The notes below the pieces were generated by a model, which saw only the letters and a program-made list of their open reading frames with translations, ran no database searches and had not been told where the DNA came from. A DNA stretch of 64,000 nucleotides. Origin: an uncultured Carboxylicivirga sp. Its GTDB lineage: Bacteria > Bacteroidota > Bacteroidia > Bacteroidales > Marinilabiliaceae. The stretch covers positions 2,542,001 through 2,606,000 of the forward strand of contig NZ_OY771430.1 of the NCBI RefSeq assembly GCF_963674565.1, read 5' to 3'. This document shows, piece by piece, positions 1 to 9,763 of this stretch (its first letter is position 1; each line of letters starts with the position of its first letter). The position numbers and the translations under genes were made by a program.

Positions 1-851
1 ATTACTTATTGTAAGATAACGATCTATGATATATGGATAATCGTAATTAGGAGTTTCTTCAATACTATATTCAGGAATACTGTTAGAAATAAAATTGATA
101 TTTGGATCATCTGCAGTAAGAGTTACTGTATTGTCACTATTAAAGGTTGCAACAATCTTATAATGTCCACGATCAATATTATCTTCATCCACTGTACCAG
201 CATAAAAGAAAGCTGAAGATTCATCTACCACATAAAACATGGTTGTATTACGAACAATCGCAGCTTCTTCCTCATAACCCTTAAGATATATACTTAATGC
301 AGTACTACTGTATGAACCCGAATAATCATTAAACGGCATAATTCTAAGTAATGCTTTTCTGTAATGCATATTAGGATTTGCAGTATAATTATAGGATGCA
401 TCATCAAGTATTGTTAATGGTAGAATCCATTTATCAACTAAATCAATATTTTTCAATGAATAATCAATATTCAATAGTGAAGTATTTTCTCCACTCTGAA
501 TATCAACAGTGGAAGGCATTTCAAAATATTCACTTCCCAATTCTCTGTAATAAAGTTCTTCTCTACTTTGAAAGCGGGCATAATTATGATCTGTTAAGGT
601 ATCTGTATCCACTCCAATATGAACTTGCAGGTTTTGATCATTATCTTTAGAACCACTGACAATTAGTGGAAGCTGGTATGTTACAGCTCCATCAGCCTTA
701 TATCTTACATAAACAGGAGTAACTCCATTATCGTCAAGAGGAGCTTTAAATGATACATAGTGTACATATTGCTCATCTTCCCACTCGTCATTACATGCAC
801 TATACATTACCAGTATTCCCAGTAATAATAGTATTTGATATATATTTTTCA
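1..851 (-). CDS. DUF1735-type surface glycan-binding lipoprotein (partial, C-terminus off the left edge)
   Basis: The reading frame is open from an ATG at 851 down to base 1, giving about 283 codons with no stop, so the C-terminus lies outside the window. The N-terminus is a lipoprotein signal (lipobox MYSAC, Cys20) followed by an acidic stretch (NDEWEDE), as in surface-exported lipoproteins of this phylum. The next part resembles the BT_3987-like N-terminal domain (DUF1735): a beta-sandwich with the pattern 'VYVRYKADGAVTYQLPLIVSG', then a second beta-rich part like DUF4361. Such proteins sit downstream of SusC/SusD and bind glycan at the cell surface. It follows SusD by about 105 nt on the same strand and is probably the last or a late gene of this operon. 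The family call is from pattern recognition; no catalytic residues are apparent. Confidence 0.75.
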
Positions 852-956
852 TGCGCTTATGTTTTGAATTTAATTTGTATGAAACCCGCATAATGCTCTC
901 ATCATCTTATATGAATAAGCTTTGATCAGGCGAGTTTCATTCAAATTCAGTTTTGG

Positions 957-3002
957 TTAATTATAATATGTCCATCCAGGATTTTGTGTTAAACGCTTGT
1001 TTCTTCTCAACTCACTGTGTTTGATTGGCCAAAACCACATTTTATCAGAAAAAGTTGTTTGAAGAGCAAAAGCAGCTACAGGCGTATGGAACAAGTCTCT
1101 TTCTCCTGAAGTCATTAAAACATTACAACCGTAAATCTGAATAGATTCTTCAACGGGAGCATCCTTCCATCTGCGCAAATCATAGTATCTTTTTCCTTCT
1201 CCCATAAGTTCAATTTGTCTTTCGCGCTTCAATTTAATTCTGAACTCACTCTGACTGCTATAAACATCATCTGTATAATCAGGAACACCAGCTCTGATTC
1301 TTACCGGTTGAATACCTTTTTTCATTTCACTGATATCACGACTTATGTTATAATTTTGAGATCCATCCCAGGATGAAACTGTGTATGATCCGTTTAATTC
1401 ATTAAGAGCCTCAGCGTACATTAATAATACATCTGCATAACGAATAGCAGGTTCCGTTTTATCTACAATATTATTGATATCACCGTTTTCATAGGTGTCT
1501 CTTGGATGTACAAATTTCATAACTCCAATACCAGTACGAAGCCAGAACATGGTGTTGGTATAACCATTACCGTCTCCTCTGTAATAAAACACTTGTTTCT
1601 CACGGTTAGCAGGCAGCGCTTCATTTTCCAGATGCCAAACACTACCATTATAGGCAACAGATGCATAAAAACGAGGTTCTCTGTCTGCGTATTGAAGTGA
1701 TACGCCTCGGGCCAAAGGTTTATAGTTTCCATAATATGCATCATAAGCACTCACATAGCCAGCAACTCTGTCACTACCATCTCCACGACCGATTTCCTTA
1801 TCTTTACCAGGACAATCAGTACCATCATTCATGTAGTAAGCATCACATTGTTTTTGTGTAATACCGTGCGTGTTCCATCCTGAAGCAATACGTGGTAACT
1901 GGTGCGCAACCATAGCATCTGGAGTTTCACCACCATTATTAACTCTTGAGAAAATTAATTCAGGGTTATCAGAAGCACTAATTGTACCATTAAATAATGC
2001 GCGATACGATTCAAATGGATCAATATTTGCCCAACCTTCCGGCCAATTCTTATCAGAAAAATCAGCACTGTATGGAGGCGCAATAGTTGCAGGATACGAA
2101 GGTGTTCCAGCTGCTTTAAAACCAGCCACATACAAATCATATACTCCTAATTCCATAACATCTTTGGCTGCAGCAGCAGCTTTAGCCCACTTTTCTTCGC
2201 TATACTCTGATGATAATAGTTTTCTACCCTGATCATCAACTAGCTCTTGAGCCACAGCATCCGTATTACCATTAGCCAATGGACTTGCTGCATATAAAAG
2301 TACCAATGCTCTTGTTGCTAATGCTGCACCACGTGTAGGCCTTGCCATAGATTGCTCATCCCTATAAACTTTTAGATCTTTTGCTGCAAGAACCATTTCG
2401 TTACTGATGAAGTCGGCACATTCCTGATAGCTGCTTCGAGGGATAGCTATTTCTTCATAACTATTGGTGTAATCAATACCTTCTTCCGGAAGTAATGGAA
2501 TAGGACCGTATTTACGAAGTAATAACCAATAATAATATGCTCTTACAAAACGGGCCTGTGCTTTATAATCGGCTATTTCTTCTTCATTAAGATCTTCATT
2601 TATATCAATATTATGGATGAAAATAGATGCATTACGTATACCCTTGTAACACTGAGTCCAGGTATCTTGTTTGGTATTTTCATCATACTGACCCATATGA
2701 AATTGATTATATGATAAAGCGTTGCCCTCCTTATTATCATATTCAATATCCCTATCTCCGTAATACATATCATCAGCAAAACAGTGTGGTGAATAACCTT
2801 TACTGCAAACGTCAGCACATTCATTTTCTAAGAATGAATAGGTATGAGCCAACCATTGTTCAGAATGAAGTTTACTGGTAAATACCGTTTCATCTGTCAC
2901 CCTATCTTTAAAGTATGCATCTGAATCCAGATAATCTGTACAGGAACCAAACAGGCCTGCAAAAATGAATACTATTGAGAATATTTTTATTTTATTTATC
3001 AT
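957..3002 (-). CDS. SusD/RagB-family glycan-binding outer-membrane lipoprotein
   Basis: 681 aa, large for a SusD. The lipobox is FGSC with Cys21. The N-terminal part has the TPR-like helices of SusD-like proteins (near residue 155, 'RAYYYWLLLRKYGPIPLLPE'). The C-terminal RagB/SusD part carries 'RYADVLLMYAEALNEL' and 'RERQIELMGEGKRYYDLRRW', both hallmarks. SusD forms the lid over the SusC barrel and captures oligosaccharide at the cell surface. The gene begins 11 nt after the SusC stop, so the two are surely co-transcribed. The substrate cannot be read from the sequence; a neighbouring GH125 gene (separately terminated) suggests alpha-mannoside. Confidence 0.95.
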   Translation of the reverse strand: MINKIKIFSIVFIFAGLFGSCTDYLDSDAYFKDRVTDETVFTSKLHSEQWLAHTYSFLENECADVCSKGYSPHCFADDMYYGDRDIEYDNKEGNALSYNQFHMGQYDENTKQDTWTQCYKGIRNASIFIHNIDINEDLNEEEIADYKAQARFVRAYYYWLLLRKYGPIPLLPEEGIDYTNSYEEIAIPRSSYQECADFISNEMVLAAKDLKVYRDEQSMARPTRGAALATRALVLLYAASPLANGNTDAVAQELVDDQGRKLLSSEYSEEKWAKAAAAAKDVMELGVYDLYVAGFKAAGTPSYPATIAPPYSADFSDKNWPEGWANIDPFESYRALFNGTISASDNPELIFSRVNNGGETPDAMVAHQLPRIASGWNTHGITQKQCDAYYMNDGTDCPGKDKEIGRGDGSDRVAGYVSAYDAYYGNYKPLARGVSLQYADREPRFYASVAYNGSVWHLENEALPANREKQVFYYRGDGNGYTNTMFWLRTGIGVMKFVHPRDTYENGDINNIVDKTEPAIRYADVLLMYAEALNELNGSYTVSSWDGSQNYNISRDISEMKKGIQPVRIRAGVPDYTDDVYSSQSEFRIKLKRERQIELMGEGKRYYDLRRWKDAPVEESIQIYGCNVLMTSGERDLFHTPVAAFALQTTFSDKMWFWPIKHSELRRNKRLTQNPGWTYYN

Positions 3003-3013
3003 CGCTATAAGTA

Positions 3014-6000
3014 TTATAAATTTAGGCTTAATCCAAAAGTTATTGATCTGGAAGGAGGATATTTCTCTCCTCGTGGACTACCCATCTCCGGATCCCACAA
3101 TTTAAATTTAGACCAAGTCAGTAGATTTGTACCCACCAAAGAAATACGTACATTATCAAGATGAAATTTGTTAACAATTCTTTTTGGGATTGTAAAACCA
3201 AGATCAACCGTTTTAAGACGTAGATACGATCCATCACGTAACCAATATGTAGAATTACGGTAATTATTGTTATTACCTCCATAACTCAATCTTGGATAGG
3301 ATGCATTTGGATTCTCAGTCGAAGGATCACCAGAAATATCAGCTGAAATCCAACGATCTTCATTAACTAGACCAGCCAACACATTACCCCACATTTGTTC
3401 ACTAAATGCATAAACTGTTTTTCCATAAATAGGAAACGTACTTTTTCCTGCTCCCTGAAAATGAACATTCACATCCAAATTCTTCCAACGTGCAGTGGTA
3501 CCCATACCGTAAATTAAATTGGGTGTTGTAGTAGATCCAATGGCAACAATATCATCATCGTTAATGACTCCATCTCCATTTACATCCTTATATTTAATAT
3601 CACCAGGTTGATAAACACCAAAGGTTTGAGTAGGACTATTTCTAATATCATCATAATCCTCAAATAAACCCAATGCAATCAATCCTTTGTTTTGATTAAC
3701 CCTGTAACCTTCTTCCAGCTGATAAGGATAAATTGTATTTTCCTCATCTTTTTCCAATATCTCATTTTTACTATAGGTAATAGTACCCCTTACAGTTAAT
3801 TCAACAGCTCCAACCTTATGTCTATAGTCAAAGCGACCATCAAAACCTTTAGTTTCTACGATACCAACGTTAGCACTAGGCGTACTTTCCAAACCTACCA
3901 TATCCGGCAAAAAGTTTCTAGCCATATAGATACCATCTCGTCGTTCCTCAAAGTAATCAACGTTTGCAGACAATTTATCATCAAATAAAGAAAAATCCAA
4001 TCCTAAATCCTTCTTAGTCGCTATCTCCCAGCTAACATATGGAGAAGCCACCTGTGAGTAATAAGCACCAGCATAAGACTTATCATTACCATATTCAGCC
4101 CACTGATAACCGCCTCCTTCTAAACTGATCGAGTACAAGTATGGAAATCGGTTATCTCCAAGATTATCATTACCAATTTTTCCATAAGAGTAACGAACCT
4201 TCAACATATTCACCCAAGGAAGATTGTTTTTTACAAATGATTCCTCTGCAATATTCCAACCTACTGAGAAAGCTGGGAAAAAGCCAAACTGATGTCCCGG
4301 TGCAAAATTTTCAGAACCATTATAACCGAAATTTAGGTCAAGAAAATAGCGTAAACTCCAATTATAAGTCAACTGACCAGCTAAGCCCTGATTCCGTCGG
4401 GCTACACCACTTTTAAGATCTTCTCCTAACCCTTGTGTATTAATGAAAGCATCCTGAGTATATCTAAAAGTTCCTCCTACATGATGGTTATTAAAAGCTC
4501 GATCATATTTCATTGTTAAGTCAAGGAATTCTCTTCTGTTGCCCGATGAACCACTTGATTGTGTCATCACACTGGCTTCCGAGATTCTTTTATAATCAAG
4601 GTCACCATTCGCATCCCTTCTTTCGGCATACCATTGCTCAGGCCACTTACGACGGTCAATATTATTACTGTTATTGGTATCATACCCAAACATACCTCTA
4701 AAATGAAGTCCTTTAGTTATGAAATCAAGTTTTTGTTCAAGTGTAATGTTCGTTTGAATATTATTAAACCATTCTTCATTAAAACCAGTTTGCGTAGCTG
4801 ATACCCATGGGTTAGTCTGATTTCCTGTACCATAAGCAGGCACACGTCCATCTGAATATTCTACTGGAGAAAGCAATGGAGTATATCCAAATAATTCTCC
4901 CCAAAGATCACCACCTAAACCAGGGGTATTTACCTTTGCCAAAGAGCCTGACACACCTACTTTAAGAAGTGTAGTTTCAGTTACATCAATATCTGTATTT
5001 AAACGATAATTCCATCGTTTGTAATTGGCGTTTGTATCATATTCCTTTTTTATGGCTTGATCTGTTTTATACATACCCTGCTCTTCAACATAGCTGGCCG
5101 ACACAAAATAACGTGCTTTGTTGCTACCTCCACTAATATTAATATTAGCTCGATGGTTAAAAGCTCCGTCTTTTAATACTTTATCCCACCAATCTACATT
5201 TGGATATAGATCCGGATCAAGTCCATATTTTATAATCTCTAACTCTTCGTTCGAATACTTAGGTATAAGATTTCGGGTAACACGAGCCTCATTAAGCAAA
5301 TTTGCATATGTATTTCCGTCTACAAATTCAGGAGTAATTGTTCGGGTATTATAAGTACTTTCAACTTTTGCACTAATATGAACCTTACCTGCCTTACCGT
5401 GTTTGGTAGTAATTAAAATAACACCATTTGCACCTTTTGATCCATAAATGGCAGTTGCAGAAGCATCCTTTAATACAGAAAACGATTCTATATCTTCAAT
5501 ATTGATATCGTTTAGATCACGCTCAAATCCATCAACTAAAACATAAGCACCTGTACCTGCACCAAAAGTAGAAATACCACGAATCCAGAATTCGGATACG
5601 TTTCTACCCGGTTGTCCTGAAGTTTGCATTGTCATTACCCCGGCCACATTACCTGCCAAACTATTTACAATACTGGAAGTAGGATTGGCTTTCATTTCTT
5701 CAAGCTTAACAGTTGTAATAGCACCCGTTACAGTTACTTTCTTTTTAGCTCCAGTTCCTGTTATGACAATCTCATCCAATTTACTTGCGGCTGATTCTTG
5801 CATCACAACATTGACAACCCGTTGCTCCTTTATCAGTATTTCCTGATTATCAAATCCAATAAATGAAAAAACTAATTTGTGATATGGTTCCATAGAAATT
5901 TTAAAATTTCCATCTATATCGGTAATGGTTCCCAAACCGGGCATATCACTAATAATTATATTAACACCAACCAAAGGTTCATTATTGGCATCTTTTACAT

Positions 6001-6085
6001 TTCCTGTTACTACAACTTTTTCCTGGGCTAATGCATTACTTGTAAAGCATAACACAAGAATAATTGTATATAATAAATTCTTCAT
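3014..6085 (-). CDS. SusC/RagA-family TonB-dependent outer-membrane transporter
   Basis: 1023 aa with signal peptide (cleavage after NALAQ). A carboxypeptidase-regulatory-like domain (about 24-100, 'GNVKDANNEPLVGVNIII') is followed by a TonB-box-like segment (DEIVITGTG, about 104-112), then the plug with the SusC signature 'VLKDASATAIYGSKGANGVI', then a C-terminal beta-barrel ending in the aromatic 'ITFGLSLNL'. It has no STN domain, so it is not built for ECF/anti-sigma signalling, unlike the SusC at 17114-20587. It imports oligosaccharides with the adjacent SusD using TonB energy. It follows the IPT/NHL lipoprotein by 23 nt. Confidence 0.96.
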   Translation of the reverse strand: MKNLLYTIILVLCFTSNALAQEKVVVTGNVKDANNEPLVGVNIIISDMPGLGTITDIDGNFKISMEPYHKLVFSFIGFDNQEILIKEQRVVNVVMQESAASKLDEIVITGTGAKKKVTVTGAITTVKLEEMKANPTSSIVNSLAGNVAGVMTMQTSGQPGRNVSEFWIRGISTFGAGTGAYVLVDGFERDLNDINIEDIESFSVLKDASATAIYGSKGANGVILITTKHGKAGKVHISAKVESTYNTRTITPEFVDGNTYANLLNEARVTRNLIPKYSNEELEIIKYGLDPDLYPNVDWWDKVLKDGAFNHRANINISGGSNKARYFVSASYVEEQGMYKTDQAIKKEYDTNANYKRWNYRLNTDIDVTETTLLKVGVSGSLAKVNTPGLGGDLWGELFGYTPLLSPVEYSDGRVPAYGTGNQTNPWVSATQTGFNEEWFNNIQTNITLEQKLDFITKGLHFRGMFGYDTNNSNNIDRRKWPEQWYAERRDANGDLDYKRISEASVMTQSSGSSGNRREFLDLTMKYDRAFNNHHVGGTFRYTQDAFINTQGLGEDLKSGVARRNQGLAGQLTYNWSLRYFLDLNFGYNGSENFAPGHQFGFFPAFSVGWNIAEESFVKNNLPWVNMLKVRYSYGKIGNDNLGDNRFPYLYSISLEGGGYQWAEYGNDKSYAGAYYSQVASPYVSWEIATKKDLGLDFSLFDDKLSANVDYFEERRDGIYMARNFLPDMVGLESTPSANVGIVETKGFDGRFDYRHKVGAVELTVRGTITYSKNEILEKDEENTIYPYQLEEGYRVNQNKGLIALGLFEDYDDIRNSPTQTFGVYQPGDIKYKDVNGDGVINDDDIVAIGSTTTPNLIYGMGTTARWKNLDVNVHFQGAGKSTFPIYGKTVYAFSEQMWGNVLAGLVNEDRWISADISGDPSTENPNASYPRLSYGGNNNNYRNSTYWLRDGSYLRLKTVDLGFTIPKRIVNKFHLDNVRISLVGTNLLTWSKFKLWDPEMGSPRGEKYPPSRSITFGLSLNL

Positions 6086-6108
6086 GTATTTCGTGTTTAG
6101 GGTATTAA

Positions 6109-7533
6109 TTAATCAACAACTATGGTACGAATTACGTGATTTTGGCAATCACCAATATAAAAAACCTTATTCTCCTCATCATAAGCCAATGCCTCAGGTC
6201 CATTAAAGCGAGCTTCATCTCTCAGGCCTCCGTCAATGTATCCAAATGGATCAGAGTTAACATTCTCACTTCCTCTTCCGGCATAAGTAGTAACTTTACC
6301 TTCAGGTGTTAAAATTCGGATATCATGATTACCTCTCTCTGTAAAGTAGAAATCATAAACATCAGTCTTTCCTTGTGCTACGTAATCTTCATTTTTAACA
6401 AAAACACCTTGATAAGGGGTACTTAATCGAGCACTGGTTCCGGCTCCATCTACCCAGGCTGCACTTCGGGCTTCTCCACATACCACATAAGGCGAGGTGA
6501 ATTTCTTTGTTTCCCAATTGTAATCAGATTTGAGAATGTAGTGTTGATTAATTACTACTATATAAGCATACTCACCACTTGGGTGTATACGAATATTAAA
6601 TTCCCATGCGTTATCCTGTATCTTAAACAACTCTTCATAAGCTTTAACATCCAATCCTCTTGAAAAATATTGATCCAGATCAAAACGGAAAAATTGTCCT
6701 TTCTCATAGCTGTTAAAATACAATTCTCCATTTACAGGATGAATAGCAGCCCCGTTACATTGCTTATAAGAAGTTAATATTTGAGGATCCTGGAAATAAT
6801 TAGCTCTTGAAAGAATGGATGTACTGATACCATCTTCATTTCCCTGATCGTTAGAAATGATCATATATTCTCCATCAAGGGTAAAATCAATAGTTCTCAT
6901 TCGTCCCCAGTTACCCATTGCTCTGGTAATCGGTGTTGAAACTGTTTCTGCATCCATGTCAAGCAAACGAACATCTCCTCCAGCAACACCATCCTGTGTT
7001 ACATAAAGTAAATTTGGGTTTTGAGGATCGAATGTAAACCAACTTGGATTAAAGAAACCTCCACAGTCATCGAAAGTGCCATCCTTTGTTTCATATTCAC
7101 CGTCGTCGTTAACTTCACCACACAGGGTAGATACAAGGGTTCTTTTAATATATTGCAATTTTTCATCTATTGTGGCTACAGCTGAAACATTATCCCCTTC
7201 CCCAATCTGAATTTCAAGTGTTCCTTCGTCAGCTTGTCTGGGAATTAAACAATAAATGATTTTATCTTTCACCCCAATTACTTTAGCTTCTTCACCTCCA
7301 ATTGTTAAATGAATTATGTCAGCATCACTACCAAAATTGCTTCCATAAATAATCATTTGCTCATTAGCTCCACCTGATTTAGGGGTAAAATCTGTGATTG
7401 TCACTGGTTGTGTAGGATCATAAGCCTTTTCTGTTTTCTCAACTGTATCATCCTCACAACTGACAAAACAAAATGTTAATGTCACTAACATCCAGTAGAA
7501 AATTTTGTGACCTCGTGTAAATAATTTTTTCAT
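6109..7533 (-). CDS. IPT/TIG and NHL-repeat surface lipoprotein, first gene of the SusCD operon
   Basis: 474 aa. Lipobox FVSC with Cys26, followed by acidic residues (EDDTVEKTE) that favour surface export. Residues about 42-125 form an IPT/TIG immunoglobulin-like domain ('ITDFTPKSGGANEQMIIYG'). The rest, about 130-474, is a beta-propeller with NHL-type repeats; the last reads 'FNGPEALAYDEENKVFYIGD'. Proteins of this architecture accompany SusC/SusD pairs in PULs for alpha-mannans and host N-glycans, where they are thought to act as surface glycan-binding proteins; no catalytic residues are recognised. It is the promoter-proximal gene of the operon that continues with SusC, SusD and the DUF1735 protein. 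The 606-bp gap upstream holds its promoter, but I found no exact TAnnTTTG box there. Confidence 0.85.
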   Translation of the reverse strand: MKKLFTRGHKIFYWMLVTLTFCFVSCEDDTVEKTEKAYDPTQPVTITDFTPKSGGANEQMIIYGSNFGSDADIIHLTIGGEEAKVIGVKDKIIYCLIPRQADEGTLEIQIGEGDNVSAVATIDEKLQYIKRTLVSTLCGEVNDDGEYETKDGTFDDCGGFFNPSWFTFDPQNPNLLYVTQDGVAGGDVRLLDMDAETVSTPITRAMGNWGRMRTIDFTLDGEYMIISNDQGNEDGISTSILSRANYFQDPQILTSYKQCNGAAIHPVNGELYFNSYEKGQFFRFDLDQYFSRGLDVKAYEELFKIQDNAWEFNIRIHPSGEYAYIVVINQHYILKSDYNWETKKFTSPYVVCGEARSAAWVDGAGTSARLSTPYQGVFVKNEDYVAQGKTDVYDFYFTERGNHDIRILTPEGKVTTYAGRGSENVNSDPFGYIDGGLRDEARFNGPEALAYDEENKVFYIGDCQNHVIRTIVVD

Positions 7534-8139
7534 TTTTAATACTTTAAAAATAAATTAGACTGATTCTTTTTCATAGTTACTCATCATGGCATTACCAATT
7601 CAAAGACACTTAATAACCTATTAATCAATACCTGTAATTCTTTTCCCTAATTATCCTGATTAATAAGTATCTCTAAGCCGAACACCTTCATATTTTAACT
7701 TCTTATTTGATTAATCCTCTGATTCCACTCTCTTGTTATTCATTCCCTCTATCCTGTAAATAACTTAAAAGACATAGAATGCAGAGTCCTTTCACCCTCT
7801 AATACAACCAGTCATTTAATACTACTCATCGAACTTTATCTTTTTTTAACAATTAATACAAAATTCTGAATATTCCACATATATACGATTGTATATCTGA
7901 TACTTATGTAGTACGAATAAAAATTAAAATCGGAAGGAATAATCTAATAACTCGTTGTATGTAGTAACTTAAGTGTTAAATAAAGTTATCTATAAATAAC
8001 TATTATGAGATATAAATATCAATGTGCAAAATATTCAATTGCAGATAGCCAATTTTATAAATACAAATTGAGATAATAAAAAATAGGCTATCGTAAGAAT
8101 AAAATAGACAGCCTCTTATAATTTTATGAAACAATATCT
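7534..8139. other. Intergenic region, 606 bp
   Basis: Very AT-rich gap between the GH125 gene and the IPT/NHL gene. It contains the GH125 terminator near its right end (8078-8114). It must also contain the promoter for the IPT/NHL-SusCD operon, but no exact TAnnTTTG box was found on the minus strand. The plus strand is pyrimidine-rich at about 7630-7760. No credible small gene or RNA was recognised. Confidence 0.6.
8078..8114 (-). terminator. Rho-independent terminator of the GH125 gene
   Basis: On the minus strand a stem formed by 8107-8114 and 8085-8092 (AGGCTATC with GACAGCCT, one mismatch) is followed by a U-tract (A-run at 8078-8083 on the plus strand). It lies about 26 nt past the GH125 stop. 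The arm 8086-8092 can alternatively pair perfectly with 8044-8050 (GATAGCC). Confidence 0.65.
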
Positions 8140-9573
8140 TTACACTTTTAAAAGATGCTGCTTCCCTTCGTTAACCAACTTCAAAATTAATTCACCAAAT
8201 AAGGTATTAGCCCAGGCAAACCAAGATCTGGAAAAATTAGATGGATCATCCTTATGGAAAGTTTCGTGCATAAAACCAGTATCCGCATCAGTATTTCTTA
8301 ATGTAGTAACACATGCCTTTATTTCAGTATCATTTGTACTGGTCATCGCCTTCATAATAATACTCATAGGCCATACCATATCATAACCAACATGCGGCCC
8401 ACCTATACCTTCAGCTACTCTCCCCTTGAAGAAATATGGGTTATCTTCACTCCAAACTAACTTACGGGTATTCTGATATACCGGATCATTTTTATCAACA
8501 CATCCCAGATACGGAAGTGCAAGCAAACTTGGAACGTTAGCATCATCCATAAACGTTGCATTGCCATAACCATCTACTTCAAAAGCATACACTTTGCCAT
8601 ATTTTGGATGATTCACTATGGCATATTCTTTAATGGCAGCATCTACCTCTTTTACCAATTCCAAACAAGTGTTTGCAAATGCAGATTTGCCTGTTACCAC
8701 ATTACTAATTTCTGCTAATTGATTTAGAGAAGTGACAGCAAACAAATTGGATGGGATCAAGAAACCATATGTTGCAGCATCATCTGAAGGACGAAAAGAA
8801 GAATTAATCAATCCAACTGGTTTTAAAGGTCTGCCCAATCCTCCATTAGATAAGGTATCTAATTGTCGGGTTGTTTCACGTTCAAAACGATAAGGACCCA
8901 GTCCATTTTTTCGTTGTTGCTCTTTAAATGTTTGTACAATTAATTGAGCAGCCTTTTGCCAATCCGCATCAAAAACAGAGGTATCACCTGTTACTTTCCA
9001 GTAGTGATATGCTAAGCGAACGGTATAACAAAGTGAATCAATTTCCCATTTCCGCTCATGCAAACCTGGTTTCATATCCGTTTTATCCGTCATCCATTCA
9101 CCTTTTTCATGCTCATCTTTATTAAAAGCATTCGCATAAGGATCCAAGATAACACATTGTGTTTGTCGATGAATAACACCTGCCAGAAGTGACTTTAGTT
9201 CATTATCCTGATTTGCCAATGGCAGATATGGCCATACCTGAGCTGTTGAATCCCTTAACCACATAGCATGAATATCACCCGTAATAACAAAAGTATCGGG
9301 TTTGCCATTTTTCATTCCATACTCAACCGTTGTATCAAGTGTATTAGGAAAACAATTCTCAAACATCCAGGCAAGCTTTGGATCTTTTATATTTTTAACT
9401 GTCTTTTTAATTGTTTTCTCAACAGCTGAAGAAACAAAATGTCGTTTGCTCATTTCAGGTCTGTTAGAAACATATGATTTATCAAAGAAAAGAGTAGCTC
9501 TTGCTGATCCGGCAACAGCTAAACCTGCAACAGCAATACCTCCTTTTTTAAGAAAATCTCTTCTATTAGTCAT
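8140..9573 (-). CDS. GH125 exo-alpha-1,6-mannosidase, Tat-exported
   Basis: 477 aa. The N-terminus is a twin-arginine signal (NRRDFLKKGG, then a hydrophobic stretch to about residue 26), so the enzyme is probably exported folded to the periplasm. The body is the GH125 (old DUF1237) alpha/alpha barrel: 'GDIHAMWLRDSTAQVWPYL' (99-117), 'SSFRPSDDAATYGFLIPSN' (258-276), 'GGPHVGYDMVWPMSI' and 'MHETFHKDDP'. D264 and E437 are 173 residues apart, the same spacing as the acid and base I recall for the Clostridium perfringens enzyme (D220/E393), so the active site looks intact. GH125 enzymes remove terminal alpha-1,6-mannose with inversion. The gene has its own terminator and stands alone between the LamG protein and the IPT/NHL-SusCD operon. 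This is the strongest pointer to mannose-containing substrate here. Confidence 0.93.
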   Translation of the reverse strand: MTNRRDFLKKGGIAVAGLAVAGSARATLFFDKSYVSNRPEMSKRHFVSSAVEKTIKKTVKNIKDPKLAWMFENCFPNTLDTTVEYGMKNGKPDTFVITGDIHAMWLRDSTAQVWPYLPLANQDNELKSLLAGVIHRQTQCVILDPYANAFNKDEHEKGEWMTDKTDMKPGLHERKWEIDSLCYTVRLAYHYWKVTGDTSVFDADWQKAAQLIVQTFKEQQRKNGLGPYRFERETTRQLDTLSNGGLGRPLKPVGLINSSFRPSDDAATYGFLIPSNLFAVTSLNQLAEISNVVTGKSAFANTCLELVKEVDAAIKEYAIVNHPKYGKVYAFEVDGYGNATFMDDANVPSLLALPYLGCVDKNDPVYQNTRKLVWSEDNPYFFKGRVAEGIGGPHVGYDMVWPMSIIMKAMTSTNDTEIKACVTTLRNTDADTGFMHETFHKDDPSNFSRSWFAWANTLFGELILKLVNEGKQHLLKV

Positions 9574-9705
9574 GCTTATAATTTTTTATATAAAATCAAT
9601 AAATATAAACTCTAATCAAACTCTGTATTCAATACAATTTACGAATACTTTTCACTCATCATAATTTCAAACTCATCAGATCTATTGAGTTAATAAACAA
9701 TATGA

Positions 9706-9740
9706 CAAAAAAAGAGACTGCCCAATTGAACAGTCCCTCT
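9706..9740 (-). terminator. Rho-independent terminator of the LamG/T9SS gene
   Basis: The stem GACTG (9716-9720) pairs with CAGTC (9731-9735), with extra purine/pyrimidine pairing outside it. An A-run at 9707-9713 on the plus strand gives the U-tract on the minus-strand transcript. It lies about 25 nt downstream of the stop at 9764. Confidence 0.6.
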
Positions 9741-9763
9741 TCTCTTTGTAATACTTCTAGGTT

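Noticed and set aside
1870..2232. Plus-strand open frame of 120 codons opposite SusD
   Set aside because: Lies wholly inside the clear SusD gene, low-complexity composition, no start context or homology features; a shadow frame.
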